Assembly (NCBI GenBank): GCA_902362715.1
Contig: CABIXN010000002.1
Span: forward strand, 310,001-374,000
Source: Lachnospiraceae bacterium
GTDB taxonomy: Bacteria > Bacillota > Clostridia > Lachnospirales > Lachnospiraceae
Direction: 5' to 3'
DNA: 64,000 nucleotides
The stretch's first letter is position 1, and the number at the start of each line of letters is the position of its first letter. The position numbers and the translations under genes are program-made. Shown here piece by piece: positions 9,270 to 18,344 of the stretch. Under the pieces are notes generated by a model. It ran no database searches. It saw nothing but the letters and a program-made list of their open reading frames with translations, and was not told the DNA's origin.

Positions 9270-9614
9270 TTTTATTTGGGAAATTCTATAAACTTTGACT
9301 AAAAAATTCGGGAATACGTTAAAATCAGGAAAAATACATAATATGTGTGCAAAAAAACTTTAAGAAAAAAAGTAAAAAGTGTATAAAAAATAGACATATA
9401 AGAGAAAACAATTTTGGGGATAAATTCCGAATTTGCAGGAAAGCCTTAAAAATAGCTTTTTTTAAATAGTACATAAAAAAGACGGTATAAAAAACAGGAT
9501 GTATATATTATAGACACAAAGAAAAGGATTTTGGGCAATTTTCATAGTAACCGAAAGCAAATGAGGTGGAGAATGGAATCTGAAAATGCGAGATGAATAG
9601 CTTTATTCAGCTTA

Positions 9615-9644
9615 TTCAACAGGGAAATGAGGTTCCCTGTTGAA
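9615..9644. terminator. Hairpin at the 3' end of the regulator gene
   Basis: Arms TTCAACAGGGAA (9615-9626) and TTCCCTGTTGAA (9633-9644) are perfectly complementary around a 6-base loop. It lies 9 bases beyond the stop of the minus-strand regulator. The T-run is short on both sides, so termination is plausible rather than certain. Confidence 0.55.
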
Positions 9645-9652
9645 CTTTTGTG

Positions 9653-11044
9653 CTATTTAGAATAGTCTGTTTTAATGTCAAGATCACTGATCTTTTTATA
9701 TAGAAGAGATCGCTGGATTCCCAGCTGGCGGGCAGCCTCCATTTTATTGCCGTGATTATTCTGAAGTGCATTTTGAATCAGCCGCCGCTCCAGATTTTCA
9801 ATTTCCTGTCGATAAGCACTTTTTCCGTCGGCGTTAGCAGGACCGCTGTTATATTTTTGAAGATATTCCGGCAGATGTTCCGGGAGGATTTCCTGGCTGC
9901 TGCAGACAATGGCTGCACGTTCCAGAACATTTCGAAGTTCTCTGACGTTACCGGGCCAGCTGTGCTGAAATAATATTTTCATAGTGCTGTCTGCTACATT
10001 AAGGTTTTTGCGGCTGTATCCATATCTGGAATGAGGGATTAAAACCCGGCACAAGCGGGGAAGATCATTCATGCGTTCACGCAGGGGGGGGATCTGTACA
10101 GGAATTACGTTGATACGGTAATAAAGATCTCTGCGGAAACGTTTCTCCTCTATTGCTTTTTCCAGATCTTCATTTGTGGCTGCAATAACTCTGGCCTTAA
10201 AGACTGTTTTTTTATTGCTGCCTGACTTTTCAAATTCCCGGGTTTCAAGTACGCGCAGCAATTTGGCCTGCATATCCAGGGACATACTGCCAAGTTCGTC
10301 TAAAAAGACAGTTCCCTGGTCAGCCAGCTCTAGTTTTCCGATTTTGGTTTCGCCGCCGTTAAATAGCGTTCCTTCATAACCGAACAGCTCTGCCTCTAAC
10401 TGCTTTTTGGGGATTGCAGCGCAGTCAATACTAATAAATGGGTAAGAGGCTGAAGCGCCTCCGTTATGTATCGCCTGAGCAAATAGCTCTTTTCCTGTTC
10501 CGCTTTCTCCGCGAATCAGAATGGAAGCATCTGATTGGGCTACAACCTGACAAAATTCTTTTAGAGAAATCATTTTATCATTTTCTGTATGAATATCATT
10601 AAATGTGTATTTTGCCCGATACATCTGTGCAATCTCACTGCGGTACGCTTTAAAACTGTTTTCTACTTTTTCGATCCGGCTGTAAAGCTCACCAAGTTCT
10701 CTGGTGTCTTTAAAAATAATGGTTCCGGCAGCGCCTATGATTTCTCCATGGTATAAAATCGGAATACGGTTTGCAATAACATTTGTTCCGTTAATTTTTT
10801 GGAGCTGAAAAAGTTCTTTTTTTCCGGTTTTGGCTACAATGTGAAGCCGTGTATTTTCAAGAACTTCCGTCACAGGTTTTCCAAGTACCTCACTGGCACG
10901 CAGATGAAAGAAGCGCTCATAATTCCATACAACAATGCGTCCCTGACGGTCTACAATACACATTCCGTAATTTTCCGTATCCAGAATATCTGAAAGTATA
11001 TTAATGCTGGATTTTAATTTTTCCAGATAAAGTTCATGCTCCAT
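9653..11044 (-). CDS. PAS / AAA+ / Fis-type transcriptional regulator (sigma-54 activator-like)
   Basis: A 463-residue regulator. An N-terminal PAS domain (about 15-115) is followed by a short coiled linker and an AAA+ domain. Walker A reads GESGTGKE at about 176 and Walker B GTVFLDELG at about 243. The arginine-finger region and WPGNVREL follow at about 355. A Fis-type helix-turn-helix lies at the end (AARQLGIQRSLLYKKI). The loop that contacts sigma-54, normally GAFTGA, is altered here (GYEGTLFNGGETK), so it may not activate sigma-54 normally. It lies upstream of ctfAB on the same strand, a common place for a fatty-acid metabolism activator, but regulation of ctfAB is inference. SD AAAGGAG before ATG 11044. 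Confidence 0.85.
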   Translation of the reverse strand: MEHELYLEKLKSSINILSDILDTENYGMCIVDRQGRIVVWNYERFFHLRASEVLGKPVTEVLENTRLHIVAKTGKKELFQLQKINGTNVIANRIPILYHGEIIGAAGTIIFKDTRELGELYSRIEKVENSFKAYRSEIAQMYRAKYTFNDIHTENDKMISLKEFCQVVAQSDASILIRGESGTGKELFAQAIHNGGASASYPFISIDCAAIPKKQLEAELFGYEGTLFNGGETKIGKLELADQGTVFLDELGSMSLDMQAKLLRVLETREFEKSGSNKKTVFKARVIAATNEDLEKAIEEKRFRRDLYYRINVIPVQIPPLRERMNDLPRLCRVLIPHSRYGYSRKNLNVADSTMKILFQHSWPGNVRELRNVLERAAIVCSSQEILPEHLPEYLQKYNSGPANADGKSAYRQEIENLERRLIQNALQNNHGNKMEAARQLGIQRSLLYKKISDLDIKTDYSK

Positions 11045-11153
11045 AGCGTCTCCTTTCTGCAGCAGATTATTGGGGGATTACAGCCGGCGGCATGCATGGC
11101 TCTTTTTGGGGGAACCTGCCGTGGGGGATAAAGTTTTCTTGATAAAAGTTATT

Positions 11154-11705
11154 TTAGACCTTGTCAAAACAGATACAGCCAAAATATGTAACGGTATTTG
11201 CTCCGTTAATGTAGTTAATTCCGGTAGTGGCTGCTACACGGTTTACCTCCACACCATAGCTTTCGATGGAGGGATATGCCTGATCCGGGAATCGGCATGG
11301 GGAGTCCGGGTAGGTGCATTTAGCACAACGGGAACATCCTTCCCCGGCCAGTATCAGGCAGTCTTTTGGGTAAAAATTTCGAAACTGTTTCAGGACAGCC
11401 TCACAGATTTCATTATGTCTGTCTTTTCCTGCCATCATGCCGTCAAAATCATAGGAATCTTCAAGATCATGTTTGCTGGAAAATACAAATACATGACTGT
11501 ATTTCATAATGCGGTCTCTGCATTCTTCATAAGTGCCAACGCCAGGAGGACAGACCCAGGTAGTATTATAGTGCCCGCAGGCATTCATTTCACAGAGTGA
11601 GCGGACGCCCTCGGAAAAAGAAAGCTGTGAGGTTTCTAAAAAGCCATATTGGTGGATTCCAAGTGCGCTGCTGTTAGCGGTAAGAAAGGTTTCAAAATCA
11701 TTCAT
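11154..11705 (-). CDS. DUF2284 predicted metal-binding protein
   Basis: A 183-residue Cys-rich protein of the DUF2284 type. Conserved cysteines appear in ACGHYNTTWVCPPGVG (about 40-55), in GEGCSRCAKCTYPDSPCRFP (about 120-140), and as FGCICF near the C-terminus. That pattern suggests an iron-sulphur cluster or zinc site. No reaction is known for the family. A longer frame opens at 11780, but the SD AAGGAGTCCACC fits the ATG at 11705, and the upstream extension is low-complexity hydrophobic. It stands alone between the regulator and a divergent small gene. Confidence 0.8.
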   Translation of the reverse strand: MNDFETFLTANSSALGIHQYGFLETSQLSFSEGVRSLCEMNACGHYNTTWVCPPGVGTYEECRDRIMKYSHVFVFSSKHDLEDSYDFDGMMAGKDRHNEICEAVLKQFRNFYPKDCLILAGEGCSRCAKCTYPDSPCRFPDQAYPSIESYGVEVNRVAATTGINYINGANTVTYFGCICFDKV

Positions 11706-11843
11706 GGTGGACTCCTTTTTCAGTAAGATTATTTTAAAATAAGAATAACATATTTTTAAGCCAATGAAAATCATTGACAAAAAGCAGTAGCAGTTTTACG
11801 TCAGATGCATATGATATTATAAAAAGCAGCCCCGGAGGATGCT

Positions 11844-12257
11844 ATGGATTTTGGGCGTAATTTATATGGCTATTTAGACGGATATCAAGAGGGGTACAGA
11901 CAGCCTTTTTATATGACATATCCTGTTCAGAATGCTCTTTTAGAAGAGGCAGAATATGAAAGAGACAGCAGAAAGCTGCAGGAGATGTATCCGAAAGAAG
12001 CCAGAAGGGTGCAGGATGCGGTGGAAGATATCTGTGACCGTATGGAATATGAAGGAAGCATGATGTTTGATGAATATCCGGACAGATATTCCGTGAAGGC
12101 GCTGTGCAGAAAAATCTACAAAAAGCTGACAGAGCAGGAGGAGCTCCAGGGGATGGCCTGTGAACAGGACAGCTTGTATCAGTTGATTGAAGTTATGATG
12201 ATTCAGGAAATTTTTAAACGCCGCTGCAGGTATCGCCGGTGCAGAAGATGGTATTAG
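11844..12257 (+). CDS. Hypothetical protein, 137 aa, Tyr/Arg-rich
   Basis: I do not recognise the family. The N-terminus is rich in Tyr and Gly (DFGRNLYGYLDGYQEGYRQPFY), the middle is helical and acidic (about 35-110), and the C-terminus is a run of Arg, Cys and Tyr (RRCRYRRCRRWY). No signal peptide or membrane segment. SD GGAGGATGCT before ATG 11844 is good, and a TTGACA lies at 11774-11779. Similar short proteins occur in Lachnospiraceae, so it is probably a real gene; function unknown. Confidence 0.7.
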   Translation: MDFGRNLYGYLDGYQEGYRQPFYMTYPVQNALLEEAEYERDSRKLQEMYPKEARRVQDAVEDICDRMEYEGSMMFDEYPDRYSVKALCRKIYKKLTEQEELQGMACEQDSLYQLIEVMMIQEIFKRRCRYRRCRRWY

Positions 12258-12417
12258 TGCTTGGCGGCAACGATATTCAAGAAATATTTAGAAAAAAGTA
12301 ATGATTTTACAGTTGAGGTTTATTTACAAAGCAATTAAACTATTATGGTATAGAAAATTCGTTAATTTTGCGGTGGACCGGCTGCATAAAGGTTCACCGT
12401 GAAAAAGAAGGAGTTAT

Positions 12418-13558
12418 ATGGAACAAATCAGAGAAATACTGGCTTCCTGCTTAAACAGGGAACTTGTAAAAATAATTATCAGTAATCCCAGAAAAAAAGA
12501 CGGGATATTAAAAATACAGATTCGGCCGGTTATGGTCCGGAATCAGCTGGTTTTTCAGGCCAGTGAATATTATGAAAAAAAGATATATCATCAGAATCTT
12601 TCCGCAGATGAAATGACACAGCGTGTCTTACAATGGATGGAGGCTATGAAGCAGATGGAGGTATTTCATAAAAGTGCGGATATCCATATATTAATCAGCA
12701 AAAAGGGGAAGATTACGATTAAAAGAACGGGAGGGACTGCTGCGGGCTGTGAAACAGACCTGTCCCATAACAGAAGTAAAAAATATATTCTGAATCCGGC
12801 AGAGAAAATTCCTTTCTTAATAGATCTTGGGGTTCAGACACCGGCGGGAAAAATTGTACATGCGAAGTATGATAAATTCAGGCAGATCAACCGTTTTCTG
12901 GAATTTATACAGGACATTGTTCCGGAGCTGCCAACAAACAGGGAGGCTGTGATTCTTGATTTCGGATGCGGAAAATCATATCTGACATTTGCAATGTATT
13001 ATTACCTTCATGAAATATGATATCAGGATTATTGGACTGGATTTAAAGAAAGAAGTTATTGAAAAATGCAATCAGCTGGCCCGAAAATATGGTTATGAAA
13101 AGCTTGATTTTCTGATGGGTGATATTGCCGACTATCAAGGAGTGCGGCAGGTGGATATGGTGGTGACCCTTCATGCCTGTGATACTGCAACTGATTTTGC
13201 ACTGGACAAGGCTGTAAGATGGAATGCAAAGGTGATTTTGTCGGTTCCGTGCTGCCAGCATGAACTAAATGGGCAGATACATAATGCACTGATGGAACCG
13301 GTTTTAAAATATGGCCTATTAAAGGAACGCCTGTCGGCTTTGCTGACAGATGGTGTAAGGGCCGGACTGCTGGAAGCGGCAGGTTATCAGGTTCAGATTC
13401 TTGAGTTTATTGATATGGAACATACGCCGAAGAACCTGCTGATCCGCGGTGTTAAGAATGGAAAGAAGGGAAATACGGGACAGATCCAGGAACTGATGGA
13501 ATTTTTCCATATAAATCCTGCTCTCTATAGACTGTGTAAGGAGGGAAAGGATGAGTAA
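12418..13558 (+). pseudogene. Class I SAM-dependent methyltransferase (METTL25/RRNAD1-like), frameshifted
   Basis: Two overlapping frames together make one Rossmann-type methyltransferase. The first (12418-13020, 200 residues) ends just after the SAM-binding motif I, ILDFGCGKSYLTFAMYYYLHE. The second (from about 13013 to 13558) resumes with YDIRIIGLDLKKEVIEKC, the expected next strand and acidic residue. It then continues with VTLHACDTATDFAL and VPCCQHEL, typical of the METTL25/GSTCD-like family. The reading frame moves by +1 around 13010-13022. No slippery heptamer or prfB-like signal is visible, so a mutation or sequencing error is likelier than programmed shifting. SD AAGGAG before ATG 12418. 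The stop overlaps the next gene by 8 bases, so the operon layout is kept. Confidence 0.8.
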
Positions 13559-16055
13559 AACACTGAAAAAGATTTTTATACTATTAGTAGTTTTCGCAGC
13601 AGCGCTGCTGATTTTTTTCCGCCTGACAAACCGTGAGATAAGGGATCTGACAACCGATATGGCAAAGCCCCGGCTTCCGGTTGTTTATCTTGAGCAGAAC
13701 AATACTCTGATTAATGAACTTCATGGCTATGTTGATGAAATGGATGCTTTGACTATGCGGGATGCCATTGCTCCGGTTGGGGCAGATCGGGTCTTGAATT
13801 TTAATATACAGACTTTTGGAAGCGAGATTGACGGGCTGTCTTATGAAATTCGAAGTCTGGACACAGAACGGCTGGTGGACAAACAGGATAAGATGGAATA
13901 TAGTACGGCTGATGATCAGGTTAATTCCAGTATCAGGCTGGCAGATATTATGGAAGCAGATACGGAATATCTGATGATTTTAAAGGTACAGCAGGAAGAC
14001 AGGACAATTTCCTATTATACCAGAGTGATGAGTGAAGAAAACCGTAATGTAAGTGAATGTTTGAATTTTGCTAAGAAATTTCATGATATGACTCTGGATT
14101 CGTCTAAAGCTTCACAGTTAAGTAAATATCTGGAGCCAAGTTTAAAAGCGGATAATACAACGCTTCAAAAGGTGACCATTGAGAACCGGCTGAGTCAGGT
14201 TACATGGGGAGATCTAAATGTAAAAGAAGTGACAGAGCCGGTTGTGTCCGTTAAGGAAATGAATGATTCTTATTCGGTGATTGTCGTATATGGGATTGTT
14301 TCGGCGGAAGATGAGAACGGCGGAACAGACTATTTTAGGACGGAGGAGTATTACCGGGTCAGAATGGGAAATGAGCGGATGTATCTGCTGAATTTTGAAC
14401 GGACCGTTAACGAAATTTTCAGCAAAGAGACAGCCGGCATTTCGGGTCAGTCGATTCTTCTTGGTATTCGGTCGGAGGATGTGGATTACTGGTCAAATGA
14501 GACCGGAAGCATTGTCTGTTTCGTTCAGGAGGGAGAGTTGTGGAGTTATAATCAGGCAACGGGACAGCTGACGAGAGTATATAGTTTTAGAAATGATGAT
14601 ATGGCAGATGCAAGAAGTAATTATGACCAGCATAATATTCAGATTGTAAAAGCCACAGAGACCGGAAGTATTGATTTTATTGTTTATGGGTATATGAACA
14701 GCGGTGACCATGAGGGGCAGGTGGGAATCAGTGTCTGCCATTATGACAGTATTACAAATGCTGTAGAAGAATGGCTCTTTCTTCCGTCTAATGTTTCCTA
14801 CCAGGTAATGAAGGAAAAAATTAATCAGCTTATGTACACCAGTGACTCCGGAAGCTTTTATCTGGCAGTGGGTGATTGTGTATATGCCATTGACATTGAG
14901 TCCAGGAAAGAAAGAGTTCTGCTGGAAGGCCTTCAGGAAGGAAACTATCAGGCGTCAGATGACGGAAGGTATCTAGCCTGGGTAGAGAAAGGAAAGACAA
15001 ATTCCAGCGATACACTCTATATTATGGATTTGAATACGGAAACAGTCAGTGAAGTGAAAGCAGAGAAGGGCTCTTATATCAAACCTCTTGGTTTTCTGGG
15101 TGCGGACTGCATTTATGGACTAGCAAAAAGCGGTGATATAAAAAGCGGTCAAAATTTTCCTATGTACAGTGTGCAGATTCTTGAAGTTAAAAAGGACAGC
15201 CAGGAAGTTGTAAAAACTTATGAAAAGCCGGGGAACTTTGTTCGAAGTGTCAGTGTTTCTGACGGAACCATTTATTTGAATTTAATGCGTTACCAGGATG
15301 GAGCATATGAAAACTCCGGTAAGGATACGATTACAAGCCAGGAGGCAGAGGAGAGTCAGCGGGTACATCTAGACACCGTTACTACAGAAAAGAAACAAAA
15401 ACAAATGCGTCTGGTGCTGGCGGATACGAAGGATGTGAAATCTACTGTACTTAGGACCTCAAAGCTGATTATTCCGGAGAAATCCAATGTGGTAACTATG
15501 GATGAGACTGTGTTTACCAGTCAGTATTATGTATACGCAAAGGGGAATGTGCTTCTTGCAACAAATAGTGCAGCAAAAGCGGTTGCCCTGGCAGACCGTA
15601 ATATGGGAGTTGTAGTGGATAACAAACAAAGATACGTATGGGAACGCGCAAAAGCGGAAAAACATACGGCTATGGAGCCAAAGACTCAGGCAGGAAGCAG
15701 TCAGAAAGCCAGGGCTTTGAATGCAATTCTGGATGCTGCGGATTTAAGTACTGATGCGGATGATCTGCTTTCACAAGGACAAAGTTCTTACAGTATTCTG
15801 AAAAACCAGCTAAAAGAGTTCCGGGTGTTCAATGTAAGCGGATGTTCTCTGGATGAAGTGCTTTATTTTGTTGGTGAGGGCAGTTATGTATACACGGAAG
15901 GAAAGGATGCTGGTCCGGTATTGATTACCGGGTATGACGCAGATTCTGTATGGGTTTATAATCCTTTAGAAGGAAACAATAAAAAATTATCTCTAGATCA
16001 GGCGAAGGAGGATATAGACGCTGGTGGAAGTATCTATTATACGTATTTGAAATAA
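13551..16055 (+). CDS. Large membrane-anchored exported protein of unknown function, possible C39-like C-terminus
   Basis: An 834-residue protein with an N-terminal membrane anchor (about residues 7-24, KKIFILLVVFAAALLIFF) and a long extracytoplasmic part. The middle (about 290-620) has repeated short beta-strand motifs such as VYAIDIESRKERVLLEGL and LYIMDLNTETVSEV, which suggest a beta-propeller. The last 70 residues read like a peptidase C39-type fold (SGCSLDEVLYFVGEG, then GPVLITGYDADSVWVYNP), but no clear catalytic Cys-His pair stands out. It may sense or bind something at the envelope; function unknown. It starts at ATG 13551 (SD GGAGGGAAAGG), overlapping the methyltransferase, and ends at a shared terminator. 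Confidence 0.8.
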   Translation: MSKTLKKIFILLVVFAAALLIFFRLTNREIRDLTTDMAKPRLPVVYLEQNNTLINELHGYVDEMDALTMRDAIAPVGADRVLNFNIQTFGSEIDGLSYEIRSLDTERLVDKQDKMEYSTADDQVNSSIRLADIMEADTEYLMILKVQQEDRTISYYTRVMSEENRNVSECLNFAKKFHDMTLDSSKASQLSKYLEPSLKADNTTLQKVTIENRLSQVTWGDLNVKEVTEPVVSVKEMNDSYSVIVVYGIVSAEDENGGTDYFRTEEYYRVRMGNERMYLLNFERTVNEIFSKETAGISGQSILLGIRSEDVDYWSNETGSIVCFVQEGELWSYNQATGQLTRVYSFRNDDMADARSNYDQHNIQIVKATETGSIDFIVYGYMNSGDHEGQVGISVCHYDSITNAVEEWLFLPSNVSYQVMKEKINQLMYTSDSGSFYLAVGDCVYAIDIESRKERVLLEGLQEGNYQASDDGRYLAWVEKGKTNSSDTLYIMDLNTETVSEVKAEKGSYIKPLGFLGADCIYGLAKSGDIKSGQNFPMYSVQILEVKKDSQEVVKTYEKPGNFVRSVSVSDGTIYLNLMRYQDGAYENSGKDTITSQEAEESQRVHLDTVTTEKKQKQMRLVLADTKDVKSTVLRTSKLIIPEKSNVVTMDETVFTSQYYVYAKGNVLLATNSAAKAVALADRNMGVVVDNKQRYVWERAKAEKHTAMEPKTQAGSSQKARALNAILDAADLSTDADDLLSQGQSSYSILKNQLKEFRVFNVSGCSLDEVLYFVGEGSYVYTEGKDAGPVLITGYDADSVWVYNPLEGNNKKLSLDQAKEDIDAGGSIYYTYLK

Positions 16056-16080
16056 ATGTGTCTGAGAATCTGGACAGGTG

Positions 16081-16120
16081 AAAAAAAGGACGTTGCTAGT
16101 TTTGTGCAACGTCCTTTCTT
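16081..16120. terminator. Bidirectional terminator between convergent genes
   Basis: AAAAAAAGGACGTTGC (16081-16096), a 9-base loop, and GCAACGTCCTTTCTT (16106-16120). It serves the 834-residue gene on the plus strand and overlaps the stop codon of the DUF2508 gene on the minus strand. Confidence 0.8.
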
Positions 16121-16338
16121 CCTCTTAAATCTGCGCGTTTGGCACAGTCCAGTAAAAATTTATAACGCATTTGAGCTGATTTCAGCTGGTAAATATAACA
16201 GTCAATTAAATCAGGTTCAATTGCGTTTTCGAAATTGATGTAAGCGCAGTCCAGATCTGATTTTGCCTGTTCGATATCTTCTAATATGACAGAACGGTCG
16301 CTGGGTTGGGGGAGTGAATTTCGGAATAATTTCAGCAA
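16096..16338 (-). CDS. DUF2508 (YaaL-like) family protein
   Basis: About 80 residues, all helical. The family pattern is visible: ILEDIEQAKSDLDCAYINFE, then a dpDLIDxYIYQLKSAQMRYKFLL core. In Bacillus subtilis the homologue yaaL lies next to bofA, and here it is divergent from a bofA-like gene, so the pairing is conserved. Two starts are possible: GTG at 16347, which overlaps the SD GAGAGGTGG, or TTG at 16338, which is correctly spaced from it. I chose TTG. Function is unknown; a link with sporulation is inferred from the neighbour. Confidence 0.8.
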   Translation of the reverse strand: MLKLFRNSLPQPSDRSVILEDIEQAKSDLDCAYINFENAIEPDLIDCYIYQLKSAQMRYKFLLDCAKRADLRGRKDVAQN

Positions 16339-16461
16339 GTTAACCACCTCTCAATTTCTTTTTTTATAAGTATAAGCTGGATTCAGGAAATTTATACGAA
16401 ATATAGCATAAAATTCCACAAAAATAATATATTAGGGTAAGAAGTACAAGGCGGGATGTCT

Positions 16462-16734
16462 ATGAATATGAAATATGCGGTGCTGGCGGTGGTGGGCATA
16501 TGCGTACTGGTTTTGATTATTGGGATTTTAAAGCGGAAAGCAGAGATTTTCCTGAATTTTATGGTGCGCATTGTAGTGGGATTTATTGGTGTTTATTTCT
16601 TGAATGCTTTTTTGTCCCAGAGAGGAATTGATGTAGCTGTGGGGATTAATGCATTTAGTGCTTTGACACTTGGAAGCCTTGGGATAGGCGGCTTTGTGTT
16701 GTTATATGGTATTTTGTTTATACAATTGTTGTGA
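16462..16734 (+). CDS. bofA: BofA-family pro-sigma-K processing inhibitor-like protein
   Basis: A 90-residue protein with two to three hydrophobic segments (about 5-25, 33-52, 70-90). It has the BofA pattern FLNFMVRIVVGFIGVYFLN followed by GINAFSALTLGSLGIGGFVLLYG. In Bacillus, BofA sits in the outer forespore membrane and holds SpoIVFB inactive. An ATG at 16456 abuts the SD (AAGGCGGG), so the ATG six bases later (16462) is preferred. It indicates that the host sporulates or descends from a spore former. Confidence 0.85.
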   Translation: MNMKYAVLAVVGICVLVLIIGILKRKAEIFLNFMVRIVVGFIGVYFLNAFLSQRGIDVAVGINAFSALTLGSLGIGGFVLLYGILFIQLL

Positions 16735-16822
16735 AAACTATACAAAGGAATTAGATTGGTTAATTTGACAATGGACAGCAGACAGCAGGCGGCGCTATAC
16801 TGATACCACAAAGCGAGGTGAG

Positions 16823-17359
16823 GTGAATGGATCCGGGAAGGATTTGCTGCTGCAGCTGATTATCAGCGGTGCAGTTATTATGGATTGCAGGAAGGGCCGA
16901 ATTAAAAACTGGCTGATTGCCGCCGGACTGCTGGCTGGTATTATGATTCAAATTTTAGAAAGAGAGATTCAGCCGGCAAGGTTATTGGCCGGAGTATTAT
17001 TTCCCGTATTATGCTGTAGTGGCTTGTTTATAATTCGTGCACTGGGGGCAGGAGATATTAAATTATTTATGGTAATCGGAGTTTTTCAGGAATTTAAATA
17101 TCTGGTGACCTGTATTGTTTTTTCATTTGCGGCTGGGGCCGTCATTTCTTTCAGCAGATTGCTGATCAATAAAAATCTTTTTGAAAGTCTATGGGGCTTT
17201 TATCGCTATATTCAACAGACAATTACAACAGGAAAAATAAAATATTATCCGGGCAGGGACAACAAGAAACAGCAGATACATTTTTCAATTGCCGTGTTGT
17301 CCGGATTTTTAATGACAATGGGGGTGAAATATGTCGGCGCTGTTACTGATTTTATATGA
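16823..17359 (+). CDS. Prepilin peptidase (A24 family, CpaA/TadV-like)
   Basis: A 178-residue polytopic aspartic protease that should clip the leader from Flp-type prepilins. The first catalytic aspartate is in DCRKGRIKNW (about 20) and the second in the family motif GAGDIKL (about 75). There are four to five membrane segments. The start is a GTG at 16823, about six bases after AAGCGAGG. It is the first gene of the Tad-like pilus locus, and its end overlaps the next gene by 29 bases. A second peptidase of the same family lies at 24061. Confidence 0.85.
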   Translation: MNGSGKDLLLQLIISGAVIMDCRKGRIKNWLIAAGLLAGIMIQILEREIQPARLLAGVLFPVLCCSGLFIIRALGAGDIKLFMVIGVFQEFKYLVTCIVFSFAAGAVISFSRLLINKNLFESLWGFYRYIQQTITTGKIKYYPGRDNKKQQIHFSIAVLSGFLMTMGVKYVGAVTDFI

Positions 17360-18344
17360 TGCCGAAGAAACATATGCTAAAAGCCTGGCGGCAGGACTGA
17401 AATATTATATGCAGGAACAGGCGGGGATCCGGCTGGTTAAAAACAGGGAGGAGATCATCTCAAACCCTGATTTTACAGAAGATACAGTTCTGCTTTCCGG
17501 AGATCTGTCGTTGTTTGAATTAAAAAAGTTAAATCCTAATCTAAAATTTTGTTATTTGGCTTCCGAAGAGTATGAACCGGTTTCTGATAATGAGAACCGG
17601 TGGGATTACTATTTGTATAAATATCAGTCGGTGCAGACGATTGCCAGGACTGTCATTTCCAGGTTTGGACCACAAAACAGAGTCTACCAGAGGAAATCCG
17701 ATGAAATGGAAGAGTGGTATGGAATTGTATCAGCGGCTCATCATGAGATGATGATACCCTATAGTCTTGCCATGGCATCTATACTGGCTGAACAAAAAAA
17801 GGTAATGTGGGTTGGATTAGCAGAGTTTTGCGGAATTTCTAGTCTGCTTGGGCTGGAGCATACGCATGATACCGGAGATTTATTTCGGAGGCTCAGAGCA
17901 GGTTTTGCAACAGAAGAGGAACAAAGACAAAGTGTGATATGGGTAGAGAATCTTGGAATTCTGGAACCGCCGGAAAATCCTATGATACTTTATGAACTGC
18001 AGGAAAATGATCTTTTAAGTCTGACTCGGTATATCCGGGGATACCGCCAGGTGGATGCTGTGGTGTGGCTGGTGGGCAATCTGTTTCCGGGAAGTGTCTG
18101 GCTGCTGAATCAATGCAGACGCATATTCTCTCTGGAAAAGGGAGATGTTTGCAGCAGGTGTCTTAATCAGGAGTTTAGAACTTTTTTAGAAAGATTGAAT
18201 CAACAGGAAGCTGTTCCGTATGAAACGGTAACGGCACCGTCTCTTTTATCTATGGAGCCGGGACTTCATTTATTGCAGCAGTGGGTAAATAGTTCTATGG
18301 GAGGTGAAATCAGAAAGCGTTTTGGAAAAGAATTTGAATATTGA
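17331..18344 (+). CDS. TadZ/CpaE-like protein with degenerate P-loop
   Basis: A 337-residue protein between the prepilin peptidase and TadA, where TadZ/CpaE normally lies. The N-terminal 110 residues look like a receiver-type domain (LLLILYDAEETYAKSLA, then LLSGDLSLFEL). The second half has the MinD/ParA layout: a helix after a strand at about 130-150, and VMWVGLAEFCGISSLLGL. Where the deviant Walker A (KGGxGKT) should be, however, the sequence is SAAHHEMMIPYSLAM, so ATP binding is probably lost. TadZ directs the pilus machinery to the cell pole. Overlaps on both sides imply one transcript. Confidence 0.75.
   Translation: MSALLLILYDAEETYAKSLAAGLKYYMQEQAGIRLVKNREEIISNPDFTEDTVLLSGDLSLFELKKLNPNLKFCYLASEEYEPVSDNENRWDYYLYKYQSVQTIARTVISRFGPQNRVYQRKSDEMEEWYGIVSAAHHEMMIPYSLAMASILAEQKKVMWVGLAEFCGISSLLGLEHTHDTGDLFRRLRAGFATEEEQRQSVIWVENLGILEPPENPMILYELQENDLLSLTRYIRGYRQVDAVVWLVGNLFPGSVWLLNQCRRIFSLEKGDVCSRCLNQEFRTFLERLNQQEAVPYETVTAPSLLSMEPGLHLLQQWVNSSMGGEIRKRFGKEFEY

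Larger units (their letters stand above)
9145..9652. other. AT-rich intergenic region between ctfA and the regulator 3' end
   Basis: About 500 bases. On the minus strand it holds the ctfA promoter candidate (9261-9269). On the plus strand there are several TATA-rich stretches and a seven-codon frame (9573-9596, ATG preceded by GAGGTGGAG, ending TGA) followed by the hairpin at 9615-9644. That arrangement resembles a small leader transcript but may be debris. I looked for a sigma-54 promoter (GG-N10-GC) serving ctfA and found no good match. Confidence 0.4.

Noticed and set aside
12989..13030. Programmed frameshift in the methyltransferase
   Set aside because: No slippery heptamer; the +1 slip from ATA to TAT at the stop would not keep pairing.
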